From an uncultured Psychrobacter sp. (GTDB lineage: Bacteria; Pseudomonadota; Gammaproteobacteria; Pseudomonadales; Moraxellaceae): 64,000 bases of DNA. This document shows, one piece after another, positions 46,683-55,284 of this stretch. The position numbers and the translations under genes were made by a program. The notes beneath the pieces were generated by a model, which saw only the letters and a list, made by a program, of their open reading frames with translations, did no database searches and was not told where the DNA came from. Location: positions 62,001 through 126,000 of the forward strand of contig CANLDW010000001.1 of NCBI GenBank assembly GCA_947489525.1, read 5' to 3'. The number at the start of each line of letters is the position of its first letter. Within the stretch, counting starts at the first letter, position 1.

Positions 46683-49600
46683 TTAGTTGTCTAAGCCTGT
46701 CAACGCGGTAAACATGGACGCATATAGCGATGGCGCAAGCGTCGTTAATCCCGCCGACAAGGCGTTGAATGCATCGTGGTCGCGTAGTACGTATTGCCAA
46801 ATGGCATGCTGTGAACAGGTATCGTATACCGTGTCTGCTTGATAGTTAGGAGTATAGCCAGGTCTTAACCACTCTGAGAAGTCCGCGCGTTTTGGCCAGT
46901 AGCTGCCATTTGCATCTTCTTTAGCTTTAAGAGACTTCTCAACATAACAAAGTGCATACTCTGGCAATAGCGTAACAGGCACCTGTCCTGATAGCTTGGC
47001 AAATACTGCCCATTTTACCAGCTCAATGACCGCGTGTTCATAAGCAATGGGACTTAAGCTAAAAGCAATGCGACTGTCAAACTTTTTGATCCCTGATCTG
47101 GCTTTGCTAAAGCGCCATACACTCATGCCGTCAGCAGCTTCTACTTGCTCGGCTGTGGTACGCCGCGCCACTTGCCAATACAAATGCGCTAACCAAAACT
47201 TGAGTAAGTGTTTGGGACTGGCTGAGTTTGGTAAGATGTTAAGCCACTGGCTAGCAGACTGCGCGCTGTAAGTTAGATCTGCTGCTATGCGATCGTGGCT
47301 GTGTAGCGTATTGATAGGGACAAGCCCTTTTATCTTAACGGTTGTTGGTAGGAGCTTGAGTAGAAGTGCCGTATCTTGCGTGCTGGCAGACTCGTTGTCA
47401 TTGCACATGCGCTCCATCACCTCTGCCAGCTCTATTTGTACAGGGTGCTCAGTCGTGGGCGTCAGTAGCGATACATTCTTTGATTGCTGATGTTTTTGTT
47501 CTGCTTCGCTCACCGCTTTATGCATATCAAAGCCGTTGTTGATCAGCTGCTCTTTAAACTCTTGGCACTGCTGTTGCAGCTTTTGTTGCTGATTGTGCAG
47601 GGTCGTGTGACGCGCCACGCCTGCTGGCATGATCTTTTGATACCTAAGTATTGAGTTGTCTTGTTCGATACTGTGTTGTTCAATACTATGGTCTGTCTGC
47701 TCATCAGTAGCATTGACAGTCAATGTGCGAATGAGATGCTCATTTATCTGATACGTCGTCAAGCTATCTAAAAACAGCGGCTCCTGCTGCGCAAGCGCTT
47801 GCTCGCCTTGCACCACATGCACCTCTTGCGCGCGCAAAAAAGCCTTGGCAGGATGACGCACTTGATAAGCTAGCACGCCCTCAACATCGATCTCTGCAAT
47901 ATCAAATAGCGTTTGTTTTAGTGCTTCGATGTCAGCGCTAATACCGCCCATACTACTAGTATCTAGAGCTAACATCTCTTTGAGCACTTGCAGCGTTTGC
48001 GGATTGATACCTCCTAACTGACCTAACTTTTTGCCTAGCACTTGAGCGATTGACTCGTACTGTGATGGCGTTGGCAAATCAACCAGCTGTACCCGGCTGC
48101 TCGCTGTACGCTGCTTTAGAGTATGAAACACTGCCTGCCAAAGCGGTGCAGGCGGAAATTGTTTTTTTTGCGCTAATTTGGTCTTGCGCATGGCCTTATC
48201 CAAAAGTGCATCTATCTCATTGCTACGAGCGCTATCATTATTATCTCCAGTAATGTCTTTATCACTGTTAGCAGTCTTCGATTGAATGACCTGTGTTTCG
48301 GTTATGTCCGTTGTTTCAAGGTCTTCGATTTTTGCTTCAAATAGGCTCTCATGAAATGGCAGCGCTGGATGCTCAGTTACCAGCCACTGTTTAATCAGCT
48401 TGGGAAGATAGCGCTTTAGGTGTTGAGTCGTGTCATCGATGCCCTCAGGTAGTCCTTTGAATGAATCAAGGCTACTGATTTGCCACTGCACCTCACCTTG
48501 CAAAAACTGTAATAGCTCGCTGACGGGGTTAGCTGGCAAGTGCTCATGCGTGTCGGTGAGACTTTGACCGTTATAAAATATCCAGCAAGCACTACGCGCG
48601 CACAACAGCGCATCCAAAAACGCGCCGTTGTCATCGTCTTCACTGACTCTATCGCCGCGGCGAGAGATAGTCGCTTTCATTAGATCGTAGCGATTGTTGC
48701 GATCACGATCAGGGAACTCCGAGAGGTTCATGTTAAGCATCACTACCAGCTCAAAGGGAACGTTTCTTAAAGCACCAAAGCGACCAAAGGTAATCACCCC
48801 CGTTGGCTCAGCACTAACTTGCTGACTCTCAAGCTCAGCTTCGATACTATCTAACATAAAGCTCAGCTTAAGCGGCAGTTGCTCAACGCCTGCCAGCTTT
48901 TGTTCCACTTCTTGATTGTTACTCTTAGCATTAGCGTATTGCCGATAGTGACGATTGGCACGCAAACTGGATTTAAAGCCGTTCATTGCGTTATAAATGG
49001 CACGCATGGTACGGGTTTGATCCACATCACCAAAATAGCGGTGAATGACTTGTGTCTCGATTTGGCTCAACCACTCCTCTGCACGCCGCTTTTGAGTATG
49101 ATCATCACGGCGCGCGCTCAGACCGGTATAGATACGGCAAAGCGCTTCTATAATCAGCGCGTCATTGAGACTCACTTGAGGTAGCGGTAAGCTCATCTCA
49201 GGCATTGCCGTACTCGGCCAAGCGTGCTCATCAATAGGATACAAGCAGTCGCTCATATCCGCTTCAGGCATCACCAGTCCTAAAGTCAATCGATCTAGAG
49301 CTTGTGCGAAGCTAAAACGATAATCAAAATCGCTGACATCTAACGTTTGCTTAAGATGAGACTCATCAAAGCCGCGAATAAAACCTGCTTCTATAAGCAA
49401 ATCACAACCACGGCTCATTTGCTCATGCGTCAGACCAAAGCTTTTAAACAGTGGCGGCAGCATAAGCCAATCTAAGACCTCAAACGCTTCAAAGCGCGCG
49501 TTATGACTACCTAAGAGCTTATAAAAGCCAGTTATGGCATCCCATAACTGACGAATATCTGTATCAACAACACCCGTCACCTTAGCGGGCAAGGTCAAAC

Positions 49601-51209
49601 CGTCCTGACCTTTACCATTAACAAAAATAGAGCTAATCAGAGCGTGGTGCTGCTCAACATCAGGCATCAAAACGACAATCTCAGAGATGTGACGCTGTTT
49701 CTCGCCTGGTGCAATCGGCTCATTTAACCAGCGCCCAATCATAATACGTAAGATCTCAAGCTGGCGTTGCAGGCTATGGCAAGAATGAATGCTTAGGCTA
49801 TTATCTTGCGCTGATAACGCCCAAAACCGCTCTTTTTCAAAGCGCTTATTCTGTAGCGCCTCATCATCGTACCACGCTGTATTTTGCTCCTCAGTGGCAA
49901 AGCTCAGCTCGATCTGATCACCGACCGCTGCTGAAACCTTTGCAGCAGTTGCTTGCCGAGTGGACTGCTCATCAAGCATCAACACATCGTTTTGCAAACG
50001 TCGCAATAAGCTTAGGCTCTTGTGCTGCTCGTGAGCTTCAGTAGTAATATCATTATCGTGTTCAGCGCCATCTTCATCAAAATTATCACGCCATTCAATC
50101 AGCGTCTCATCAAAGTGCTCATTACCTGAGAGATTAGCGAGCATAGCAAAGGTATCGCGCGATTGCTTGCCTAAACGCGATAGCAAACTGTGTCCATAGT
50201 CGCGCAAAAACACACTCTCAGGATTAATAATTTGCTGACGCTGTAGCCATGACTTATCGACAATATCTGCCCAGAACAGCTTGGATGGATTGTAATGTAG
50301 TAAAGTGACGTCCATGTACTCCGATAGGCGCTGCAAAAAGTCAAGCTCAGTCTGTGGCAGCTGCTGAATAGTAAAGATGCGTAGCACATTGGGCAATACC
50401 GCGCGCTCGCCTGCCTTATTATGTTTGAGTGCTGACCAAAATACGTCCTCTAAAGCCACTCGGTGCAGATACACATCGGCGAATAGCTGCGACCATAAAA
50501 AGCGCTGAGCGCTCTCCAGCTCAACATAGTGCTCAACCAACCATTCAGGGGTGGCGCGCGCATACTGATCAAAGCGCAAGGATAGTGCATCCTTGTCAGC
50601 TATCAGCTCCTCTACGTCTAGCGGCAGGTTATGTGACCACAGGGCTAACCAATCCTCGCGATGGGTTAAGTAGCGGTTAAACACCCGCGCCAAATCGCTC
50701 GCCAACTGCCAGATGCGCGCATCTTGCTGCGCCCTACCCTGTGCATCACCTTGTATATCTAAAGTGCTGTCTTGCTCAGTAGCTTGTTGCGGCTCATCGA
50801 TTAAAGAGGCTAACAGAGAATGGACAGGATGCTGTTCATCCTTAACGATCACATCTTGATAGTAGGTCAAATAGCCAAACAGTCGCCACTGCATAACGGT
50901 TGGCGAGAGTACGGCTACCTCTGGTACATTTAAAGTGACCGCATCAGGATTGCGCTCATATAAATAGGTATTGTGGCACGTTAATACCTCTTGCATCAGC
51001 GTCCACTGGTACTGACCCCAAAAGGTTGTGGTCACTAGAGTACTAATACCCGCTTGACTGGCAATCGTTTTATCCAGCCAATCGCCGAGCACCATTGAAG
51101 GTACGATGACAATAAACTCAGCAAAAACCGGTTGATCTTTTGACTGATAGGCACTCAGTAATTCGGCTACCAAGCGCTCGGTACGGTGCGACTGTATGAT
51201 CGTAAACAT
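46683..51209 (-). CDS. recC: Exodeoxyribonuclease V gamma subunit RecC
   Basis: About 1508 residues (E. coli RecC about 1122). RecC scaffolds RecBCD and reads Chi. No Walker motifs, as expected. Recognisable regions are the N-terminal S-H-R-T-E-R-L-V-A-E-L-L, the L-N-M-N-L-S-E-F-P-D-R-D segment (typical F-P-R-x-D-R region) and N-P-V-S-E-L-L. Start: the frame is open to 51374, but M-F-T-I-I-Q-S-H-R at 51209 aligns with the E. coli start, and the upstream stretch is Cys/Arg-rich and non-protein-like. The added length is Asp/Asn/Gln-rich inserts. First gene of recC-recB-recD. Confidence 0.94.
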   Translation of the reverse strand: MFTIIQSHRTERLVAELLSAYQSKDQPVFAEFIVIVPSMVLGDWLDKTIASQAGISTLVTTTFWGQYQWTLMQEVLTCHNTYLYERNPDAVTLNVPEVAVLSPTVMQWRLFGYLTYYQDVIVKDEQHPVHSLLASLIDEPQQATEQDSTLDIQGDAQGRAQQDARIWQLASDLARVFNRYLTHREDWLALWSHNLPLDVEELIADKDALSLRFDQYARATPEWLVEHYVELESAQRFLWSQLFADVYLHRVALEDVFWSALKHNKAGERAVLPNVLRIFTIQQLPQTELDFLQRLSEYMDVTLLHYNPSKLFWADIVDKSWLQRQQIINPESVFLRDYGHSLLSRLGKQSRDTFAMLANLSGNEHFDETLIEWRDNFDEDGAEHDNDITTEAHEQHKSLSLLRRLQNDVLMLDEQSTRQATAAKVSAAVGDQIELSFATEEQNTAWYDDEALQNKRFEKERFWALSAQDNSLSIHSCHSLQRQLEILRIMIGRWLNEPIAPGEKQRHISEIVVLMPDVEQHHALISSIFVNGKGQDGLTLPAKVTGVVDTDIRQLWDAITGFYKLLGSHNARFEAFEVLDWLMLPPLFKSFGLTHEQMSRGCDLLIEAGFIRGFDESHLKQTLDVSDFDYRFSFAQALDRLTLGLVMPEADMSDCLYPIDEHAWPSTAMPEMSLPLPQVSLNDALIIEALCRIYTGLSARRDDHTQKRRAEEWLSQIETQVIHRYFGDVDQTRTMRAIYNAMNGFKSSLRANRHYRQYANAKSNNQEVEQKLAGVEQLPLKLSFMLDSIEAELESQQVSAEPTGVITFGRFGALRNVPFELVVMLNMNLSEFPDRDRNNRYDLMKATISRRGDRVSEDDDNGAFLDALLCARSACWIFYNGQSLTDTHEHLPANPVSELLQFLQGEVQWQISSLDSFKGLPEGIDDTTQHLKRYLPKLIKQWLVTEHPALPFHESLFEAKIEDLETTDITETQVIQSKTANSDKDITGDNNDSARSNEIDALLDKAMRKTKLAQKKQFPPAPLWQAVFHTLKQRTASSRVQLVDLPTPSQYESIAQVLGKKLGQLGGINPQTLQVLKEMLALDTSSMGGISADIEALKQTLFDIAEIDVEGVLAYQVRHPAKAFLRAQEVHVVQGEQALAQQEPLFLDSLTTYQINEHLIRTLTVNATDEQTDHSIEQHSIEQDNSILRYQKIMPAGVARHTTLHNQQQKLQQQCQEFKEQLINNGFDMHKAVSEAEQKHQQSKNVSLLTPTTEHPVQIELAEVMERMCNDNESASTQDTALLLKLLPTTVKIKGLVPINTLHSHDRIAADLTYSAQSASQWLNILPNSASPKHLLKFWLAHLYWQVARRTTAEQVEAADGMSVWRFSKARSGIKKFDSRIAFSLSPIAYEHAVIELVKWAVFAKLSGQVPVTLLPEYALCYVEKSLKAKEDANGSYWPKRADFSEWLRPGYTPNYQADTVYDTCSQHAIWQYVLRDHDAFNALSAGLTTLAPSLYASMFTALTGLDN
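49791..49802 (-). repeat. recCBD 12-mer, copy 5 (in recC)
   Basis: Minus-strand AATAGCCTAAGC in frame as Asn-Ser-Leu-Ser. Confidence 0.9.
50010..50021 (-). repeat. recCBD 12-mer, one-mismatch copy (in recC)
   Basis: Minus-strand AAGAGCCTAAGC (third base G instead of T), in the same frame as Lys-Ser-Leu-Ser. Confidence 0.7.
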
Positions 51210-51490
51210 AGATGTGGTTCTAACTTTGGTAAAAGAGTAAAGAATGATAAGTGTATAGTTGATTCTCTTTAAAACCGATGCAGTGCTACTGGAATACTTG
51301 TTTTGAATAACAGTTGCGTAGCATCGAAAAGTGCGAAGCGCACAGCAAGCAAGAAAAATTTGTACCAGTAGCACGGTATTATTAACGTATCGATTTTACT
51401 TCGTATTGACTATATATCGCTCAGCAAATGAATAGCGGCAACTTAGTAAACCAGTAGAGTGAAGTAGTGCTAGTGCTTCAATTTGACTGA

Positions 51491-51535
51491 GTTTTGAATA
51501 ACATAGCTTTTAATAACATGGTTTTAAATAACATA
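51491..51535. repeat. 15-bp degenerate tandem repeat, 3 copies, non-coding
   Basis: GTTTTGAATAACATA, GCTTTTAATAACATG and GTTTTAAATAACATA adjoin each other in the 788-bp spacer upstream of recC. An extra related TTTTGAATAACA occurs at 51301-51312. Confidence 0.75.
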
Positions 51536-51682
51536 GTAATAAATATTAGCCCAGTACGGTAAACCTGTTAAATCACACTAATAACAGCTTAGGCGTATAA
51601 TTTCTGTTAAAATCAGCAGCACCTATTGTGCCTGTGCATTGGACTGCTCAGATAGCGTTTTTGAGCGTTTGTACCTGTGTGC

Positions 51683-51789
51683 TATAGTCAATCAATATTA
51701 AAAGTGGTACAAGGCAGACGAGCGCAAGTACTACAGTAGTAGGCTAAGCGAGTCTAACGTCGTAACACTTTAATAGTGGTTCGACTATA
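51683..51789. mobile_element. MITE-like inverted-repeat element
   Basis: A 107-bp non-coding stretch begins TATAGTC and ends GACTATA. Further in, ATTAAAAGTG and CACTTTAAT are opposed, and GAC/GTC-flanked arms continue the imperfect palindrome. The terminal AGTGGTTCGACTATA recurs at 62258-62272. No coding capacity. Apart from this and the tandem repeat, the spacer 51210-51997 between recC and the next gene holds no gene I can support. Confidence 0.65.
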
Positions 51790-51997
51790 ATAGCTTATAT
51801 TAAAGCGCTAAGCTGTAGTGTGCCACCGATTGACCGCTTATACTAGAGCCACTCAAGGTATGAGTGAGATGGGCGACAATTGATGTCGCAAAGCGGCATG
51901 AATATTGCTAGTATTGATGAGTTAGACTCATAACAGAATAGTCAGTGCTCATTATTATTTTATTCAAGTCCCTATAGCTAAGAGAATATTTTATACT

Positions 51998-52591
51998 ATG
52001 CCTTTGCGTCCCATTGATGCCTTGTTTGTTGATTTCGACCGTCGTCAATACGTCGTTTATTATCGCGGTGAGCTGTGGCAACTGCCGCGCATGAAGATTA
52101 ATGATGCCTCATGGCAACGTCGCCAGCCCTATGATGGCGTTCAAAGCAAACTGTACTTAAGCCGCCTGCAAGCCATTGAAGATCCAGTGCTGGCACAAAA
52201 ACTACGAACGCTCAACTTACCTGAAGCGGTACGGGGCAGTACACTGCCACGCTTTGAGGCGTGGTGGGACGCACATGGGTTTGACTGGCTCAAAACCATG
52301 CTGATAGCGAAACAATCGCCGCTAGCAAGCCAAACCGAAGGCGATAATGACACCGATAACAGCTTGACTCAAGCTACTGCTAACTCCAGCGCTTCAAATA
52401 GTGCCGCCACTATAAACAATAAAGTGAATGCGCAAACAGAAAAATCTTTTGATCACAAAAACACATTAAGCACCAATACTAATCCTAGCCCTAAAACTGC
52501 TGATAAACGTGTCACGGCTGCTGAAAAAGCTGACATATTTGCAGCTATGTTAGCAGAGCTTGCCGATGAGGTGCTCAATCAGACGCGCTAA
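51998..52591 (+). CDS. Hypothetical protein with disordered C-terminal half
   Basis: 197 residues. The first 105 residues look folded (D-A-L-F-V-D-F-D-R-R-Q-Y-V-V-Y-Y-R-G-E-L-W-Q-L-P and F-E-A-W-W-D-A-H-G-F-D-W). Residues 110-170 are Asn/Ser/Thr-rich and probably disordered, ending in a charged helix. No family recognised. No strong ribosome binding site. It precedes the membrane-anchored protein by 74 bp in the same direction. Confidence 0.7.
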   Translation: MPLRPIDALFVDFDRRQYVVYYRGELWQLPRMKINDASWQRRQPYDGVQSKLYLSRLQAIEDPVLAQKLRTLNLPEAVRGSTLPRFEAWWDAHGFDWLKTMLIAKQSPLASQTEGDNDTDNSLTQATANSSASNSAATINNKVNAQTEKSFDHKNTLSTNTNPSPKTADKRVTAAEKADIFAAMLAELADEVLNQTR

Positions 52592-52665
52592 ATAAGAGCC
52601 GCATTTGAAGATCAAACTATTATATTTTTTGCTTTTACTCCAATGATTAAGAGATACCCACGCCT

Positions 52666-53424
52666 ATGAAAAGTTATAAGCTGCTATTGATCGCTCTTAT
52701 CGTATTGCTGCTGATCATTTTCATCGGTATCTTGATTTGGCTTGCCAGCCAAAATAGCAAACCCATCGATCCATTGCCGATTACGGCGAATAAGGACGAT
52801 ATATCAGTTAATGATGGTAAGGAAGATTCAAGCAGCGATGACAAAACTGTGTTGCACATCCGAGCTGATACCAGTATGCAAGTGCCACTCGACGACATCG
52901 TAGTCAACTTTGAGGCGCGCTATCCGCACACTCAGATCCTAGTAGATTACGTACCAACAAAGAGTCTGCTAAACGTCACAAAAGACAGGGTTGCTTTATC
53001 ACCTACTGTAACCGATATACTCATTGCTGAAGAAGCTTTGAGCACTGAGCGTTTGCTACCGTTACAGTCGCGGTTGAATTCAGTAGACAGTAATCAAGTC
53101 AGCGCTAGTGATAGTGCCGTAGAAAACGGAACAACTGACATCTCAGGTGACGCTGTAGATAGCATGGAGTCGCGTAGCTTAGTCTCCTTTAACTACGCCC
53201 TAAAAGGCGAGCAGCCTATTGACGGTGTTATCTTAACGAATAACCCTGCCGCTGTCAGCTTTCGTAACTTTATGCTCTCAAGCGATGGTCAGGACATACT
53301 GGAACAGTATGAGTATCGTAATATTGATGGCTATCAAAACGCTGTTGACGACTTATTTAAACCGACTTCAAGCTCAGATAGCAGTGGCGATAATTTAGAG
53401 TTCTCCGAGGTGCTCAGTAATTAG
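52666..53424 (+). CDS. Membrane-anchored protein resembling part of a type II periplasmic binding protein (ModA-like)
   Basis: 252 residues. A hydrophobic helix at 5-28 anchors the protein; it lacks a lipobox or cleavage motif. V-L-H-I-R-A-D-T-S-M and V-V-N-F-E-A-R-Y-P-H-T-Q-I-L-V-D-Y resemble the N-lobe of molybdate-binding ModA; F-R-N-F-M-L-S-S-D-G-Q-D-I-L-E-Q-Y-E-Y resembles its final C-lobe helix. The second lobe that normally lies between is largely missing and replaced by Ser/Asp-rich sequence, so ligand binding is doubtful. No modB or modC is near. Confidence 0.6.
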   Translation: MKSYKLLLIALIVLLLIIFIGILIWLASQNSKPIDPLPITANKDDISVNDGKEDSSSDDKTVLHIRADTSMQVPLDDIVVNFEARYPHTQILVDYVPTKSLLNVTKDRVALSPTVTDILIAEEALSTERLLPLQSRLNSVDSNQVSASDSAVENGTTDISGDAVDSMESRSLVSFNYALKGEQPIDGVILTNNPAAVSFRNFMLSSDGQDILEQYEYRNIDGYQNAVDDLFKPTSSSDSSGDNLEFSEVLSN

Positions 53425-53460
53425 CATGAGTAACGAGCATAAGTAACGAGCATAAGTAAT
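53422..53460. repeat. 13-bp tandem repeat, 3 copies
   Basis: TAGCATGAGTAAC, GAGCATAAGTAAC and GAGCATAAGTAAT adjoin; the first copy includes the stop codon of the ModA-like gene. Confidence 0.7.
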
Positions 53461-53578
53461 AGTGGCTTATAACCATGTGAATCATCATTTGCGGTGCATA
53501 TAATTTAAGGGTGGGATAAAGAATAGCTTAAGTAGATTGCTTTTTAGAGATTTGTTTTTTACAATGACGCTTCCTTAT

Positions 53579-53654
53579 GCGCCTATAGCTCAACAGGATA
53601 GAGCAGTTGCCTCCTAAGCGACCGATCCGAGTTCGAGTCTTGGTGGGCGCACCA
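53579..53654 (+). tRNA. tRNA-Arg (anticodon CCT)
   Basis: A complete 76-nt cloverleaf. The acceptor GCGCCTA pairs with TGGGCGC (one G-T), with A-CCA encoded. D-stem GCTC/GAGC, anticodon stem GTTGC/GCGAC with loop CTCCTAA giving anticodon CCT, T-stem CCGAG/CTTGG with loop TTCGAGT. It reads the AGG codon. Confidence 0.97.
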
Positions 53655-53671
53655 TATAAATATAATATATT

Positions 53672-53711
53672 ACCCCGTAACGCCTGACTGATAAGGCTTG
53701 CGGGGTTTTTT
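53672..53711 (+). terminator. Rho-independent terminator after tRNA-Arg
   Basis: CCCCG pairs with CGGGG and GCC with GGC further in, around a 10-nt loop, followed by TTTTTT. Confidence 0.85.
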
Positions 53712-53830
53712 GTGACTAGTCTCACATCTGAGGCGCATGAATGGATCCACGCTTAAATTGGCCTACCCAAGCAAACTTACTTATTCGTACGATATCTCAG
53801 ATTATCTATATAAAATTTACCTTATAAAAT

Positions 53831-54052
53831 CTACTGCATCCAACATGAAGTAACAGACAGGCGCTCATTACCACCAGCTATAATACGTCCACTGCGTTTA
53901 GCATAGAAGGGAATATCGTCGATTAGGCCAACCCATTGACCTGCGGTGATAACCCCATCATCTACCTCTCCTAAATTGAGCGCCACTTGACCACGCGCAC
54001 TGATGCCCGCCCGCATCACTCCCCTATTGATGATGGGATAATGAGCGATCAT
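53831..54052 (-). CDS. Small hypothetical ORF or gene remnant
   Basis: 73 residues, closed by an in-frame stop shortly upstream of its ATG. The middle, G-Q-V-A-L-N-L-G-E-V-D-D-G-V and A-G-Q-W-V-G-L-I-D-D-I-P-F-Y, has the alternating pattern of a beta-rich domain and looks protein-like rather than random, but no family is recognised. It could be the tail of a lost gene beside the tRNA. The GGTAA-N6-TTACC site at 54084 is 32 bp before its start, so it might be divergently controlled with tetR. No ribosome binding site seen. Confidence 0.35.
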   Translation of the reverse strand: MIAHYPIINRGVMRAGISARGQVALNLGEVDDGVITAGQWVGLIDDIPFYAKRSGRIIAGGNERLSVTSCWMQ

Positions 54053-54083
54053 AGGGATTAAATGTCATGTATTTATATAATAC

Positions 54084-54099
54084 GGTAACTATTTTTACC
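54084..54099. promoter_or_regulatory. Predicted TetR operator, site upstream of tetR
   Basis: GGTAACTATTTTTACC: GGTAA and TTACC arms 6 bp apart, the same 16-bp form as the two sites before the beta-oxidation operon. Confidence 0.65.
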
Positions 54100-54192
54100 C
54101 TAATATATAACGGTCGTAATAACTATCAATACTAGATATTCGGCTAAAAAAATATAAAATAATCTTATATTCTTAATACAACCTATTATAAT

Positions 54193-54209
54193 GGTAATTT
54201 AAATTATCC
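54193..54209. promoter_or_regulatory. Degenerate second operator near tetR
   Basis: GGTAATTTAAATTATCC shares the GGTAAT half with the operators and contains the palindrome TAATTTAAATTA; the right arm deviates. It lies 68 bp before the tetR start. Confidence 0.4.
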
Positions 54210-54276
54210 TAACCTTTTAATTATTAATGATTAGTATTAAAGATTGAGAAGACACACTATTAAGGAGATACTAAAC

Positions 54277-55029
54277 GTGAAAACAACTCGCTCAAAAAAG
54301 CAAGGTAGTGGTAAACCTAGTCGCGATAAAAAAAGCGCCAAAAACAAAAGTGACAAAAATAAAAGTCAATTTTCCAAATCATCTTCTCGAACGGCTAAAT
54401 CAGATACCCAAACTGACTCTGTAGCCTTAGCACCATTATCCGATATGCGCCCTGCCACTTTAGACAAAATAGAAAAAGCGGTGCGCCAGCTTTTTGCTGG
54501 TAGTGATGTAAGCGACATCACCATGATACAGATTGCTAAGGCTGCTAATGTATCGCTACAAACGCTATATAAGTATTTTGGTGATAAGCAAACGGTACTT
54601 TATACCATTATGGATTTAGTGCTGGGCAGATTAGCAGTCAGAATGATGGATCACTTGCAGGGTATTGATAGCGTAGAGGATCGTCTGCGTAAGACGCTAT
54701 GGGTGTGCCTAGATTTTGTCGATACCCAGCCTGACGCGGTGATGGTATTATCCAAGGTATCGATAGCACGCTCTCATAACATCGCTATTTACAATAATAA
54801 AGAGCTTCTTGACGCTTTTTTGAGTGTGTTAGAAGACGGTCAAAAGCGCGGCGTACTCGTCGATACCGTCCCTTTGCACATCTTATTTGACGTGTTTATG
54901 GGCTTTATCAGCCGCCTTGGCATCATGCACACGATTCGTCAAACGAACGTACCACTCAATGCCAACTTTGATGCGTTGTTTAGTATATTGTGGCGCTCAA
55001 TGTCCAAACCCGAGTTAGCAGCTTCTTAG
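54277..55029 (+). CDS. TetR/AcrR family regulator, likely of fatty-acid oxidation
   Basis: 250 residues. AAGGAG at 54262-54267 is 9 bp before a GTG at 54277, which decides the start over an upstream TTG (54244). The first 55 residues are Lys/Ser-rich and disordered, an unusual extension; the helix-turn-helix (I-Q-I-A-K-A-A-N-V-S-L-Q-T-L-Y-K-Y-F) follows at about 83-102. The ligand-binding part is not typed, but the position beside a beta-oxidation operon and matching palindromes before both genes suggest that it represses that operon and itself, with an acyl-CoA as a probable inducer. Confidence 0.9.
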   Translation: MKTTRSKKQGSGKPSRDKKSAKNKSDKNKSQFSKSSSRTAKSDTQTDSVALAPLSDMRPATLDKIEKAVRQLFAGSDVSDITMIQIAKAANVSLQTLYKYFGDKQTVLYTIMDLVLGRLAVRMMDHLQGIDSVEDRLRKTLWVCLDFVDTQPDAVMVLSKVSIARSHNIAIYNNKELLDAFLSVLEDGQKRGVLVDTVPLHILFDVFMGFISRLGIMHTIRQTNVPLNANFDALFSILWRSMSKPELAAS

Positions 55030-55051
55030 AAGCTAAAATAAGAACCCTATA

Positions 55052-55094
55052 GGCAATAAGAAGCTGAGTTAGTTAAGCTCAGCTTCTTATTGCC
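55052..55094. terminator. Perfect 17-bp hairpin after tetR, probable terminator
   Basis: GGCAATAAGAAGCTGAG and its exact complement flank a 9-nt loop, then CTTTAA. The T-run is short; the strength of the stem suggests a terminator for tetR and perhaps for the leftward operon. Confidence 0.65.
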
Positions 55095-55115
55095 CTTTAA
55101 GCGAAAATATTTTTA

Positions 55116-55272
55116 TCACTTGTTGGCAGATTTTCTAAGCTCATGGCGCAGTATTTTACCTACGGTAGATTTGGGCAGCTCATTGGTTAACTCCACATGA
55201 CGGGGACATTTATAACCTGATAAGTTCTTTTTACAAAACAATGTTTATAAAATTCTCTAATTCTAACCTTCA
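55116..55272 (-). pseudogene. Remnant of an acyl-CoA synthetase (C-terminal end only)
   Basis: The minus strand between 55229 and 55116 encodes 37 residues ending in a stop: [13 protein letters not shown], then [18 protein letters not shown]. This is the unmistakable C-terminus of a FadD-type AMP-forming acyl-CoA synthetase, including the catalytic Lys of V-G-K. Just upstream the frame is broken, but R-E-F-Y-K-H-C in another frame continues the homology to about 55272; everything further upstream is gone and the CoA-transferase gene ends at 55285. Confidence 0.85.
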
Positions 55273-55284
55273 TGCAACCTTTAA

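Noticed and set aside
46619..46694. Small plus-strand frame between recC and recB of about 24 codons with repeated Asn/Asp/Ser
   Set aside because: Antisense to the operon, no ribosome binding site, overlaps the recC end; likely a chance product of degenerate repeats.
51210..51997. CRISPR array or small RNA in the recC upstream spacer
   Set aside because: The repeats are palindromic or 15-bp tandem without regular spacers; no evidence for a defined RNA.
53579..54276. Integrated element at tRNA-Arg
   Set aside because: No integrase, and no duplicated tRNA 3' end was found in the window.
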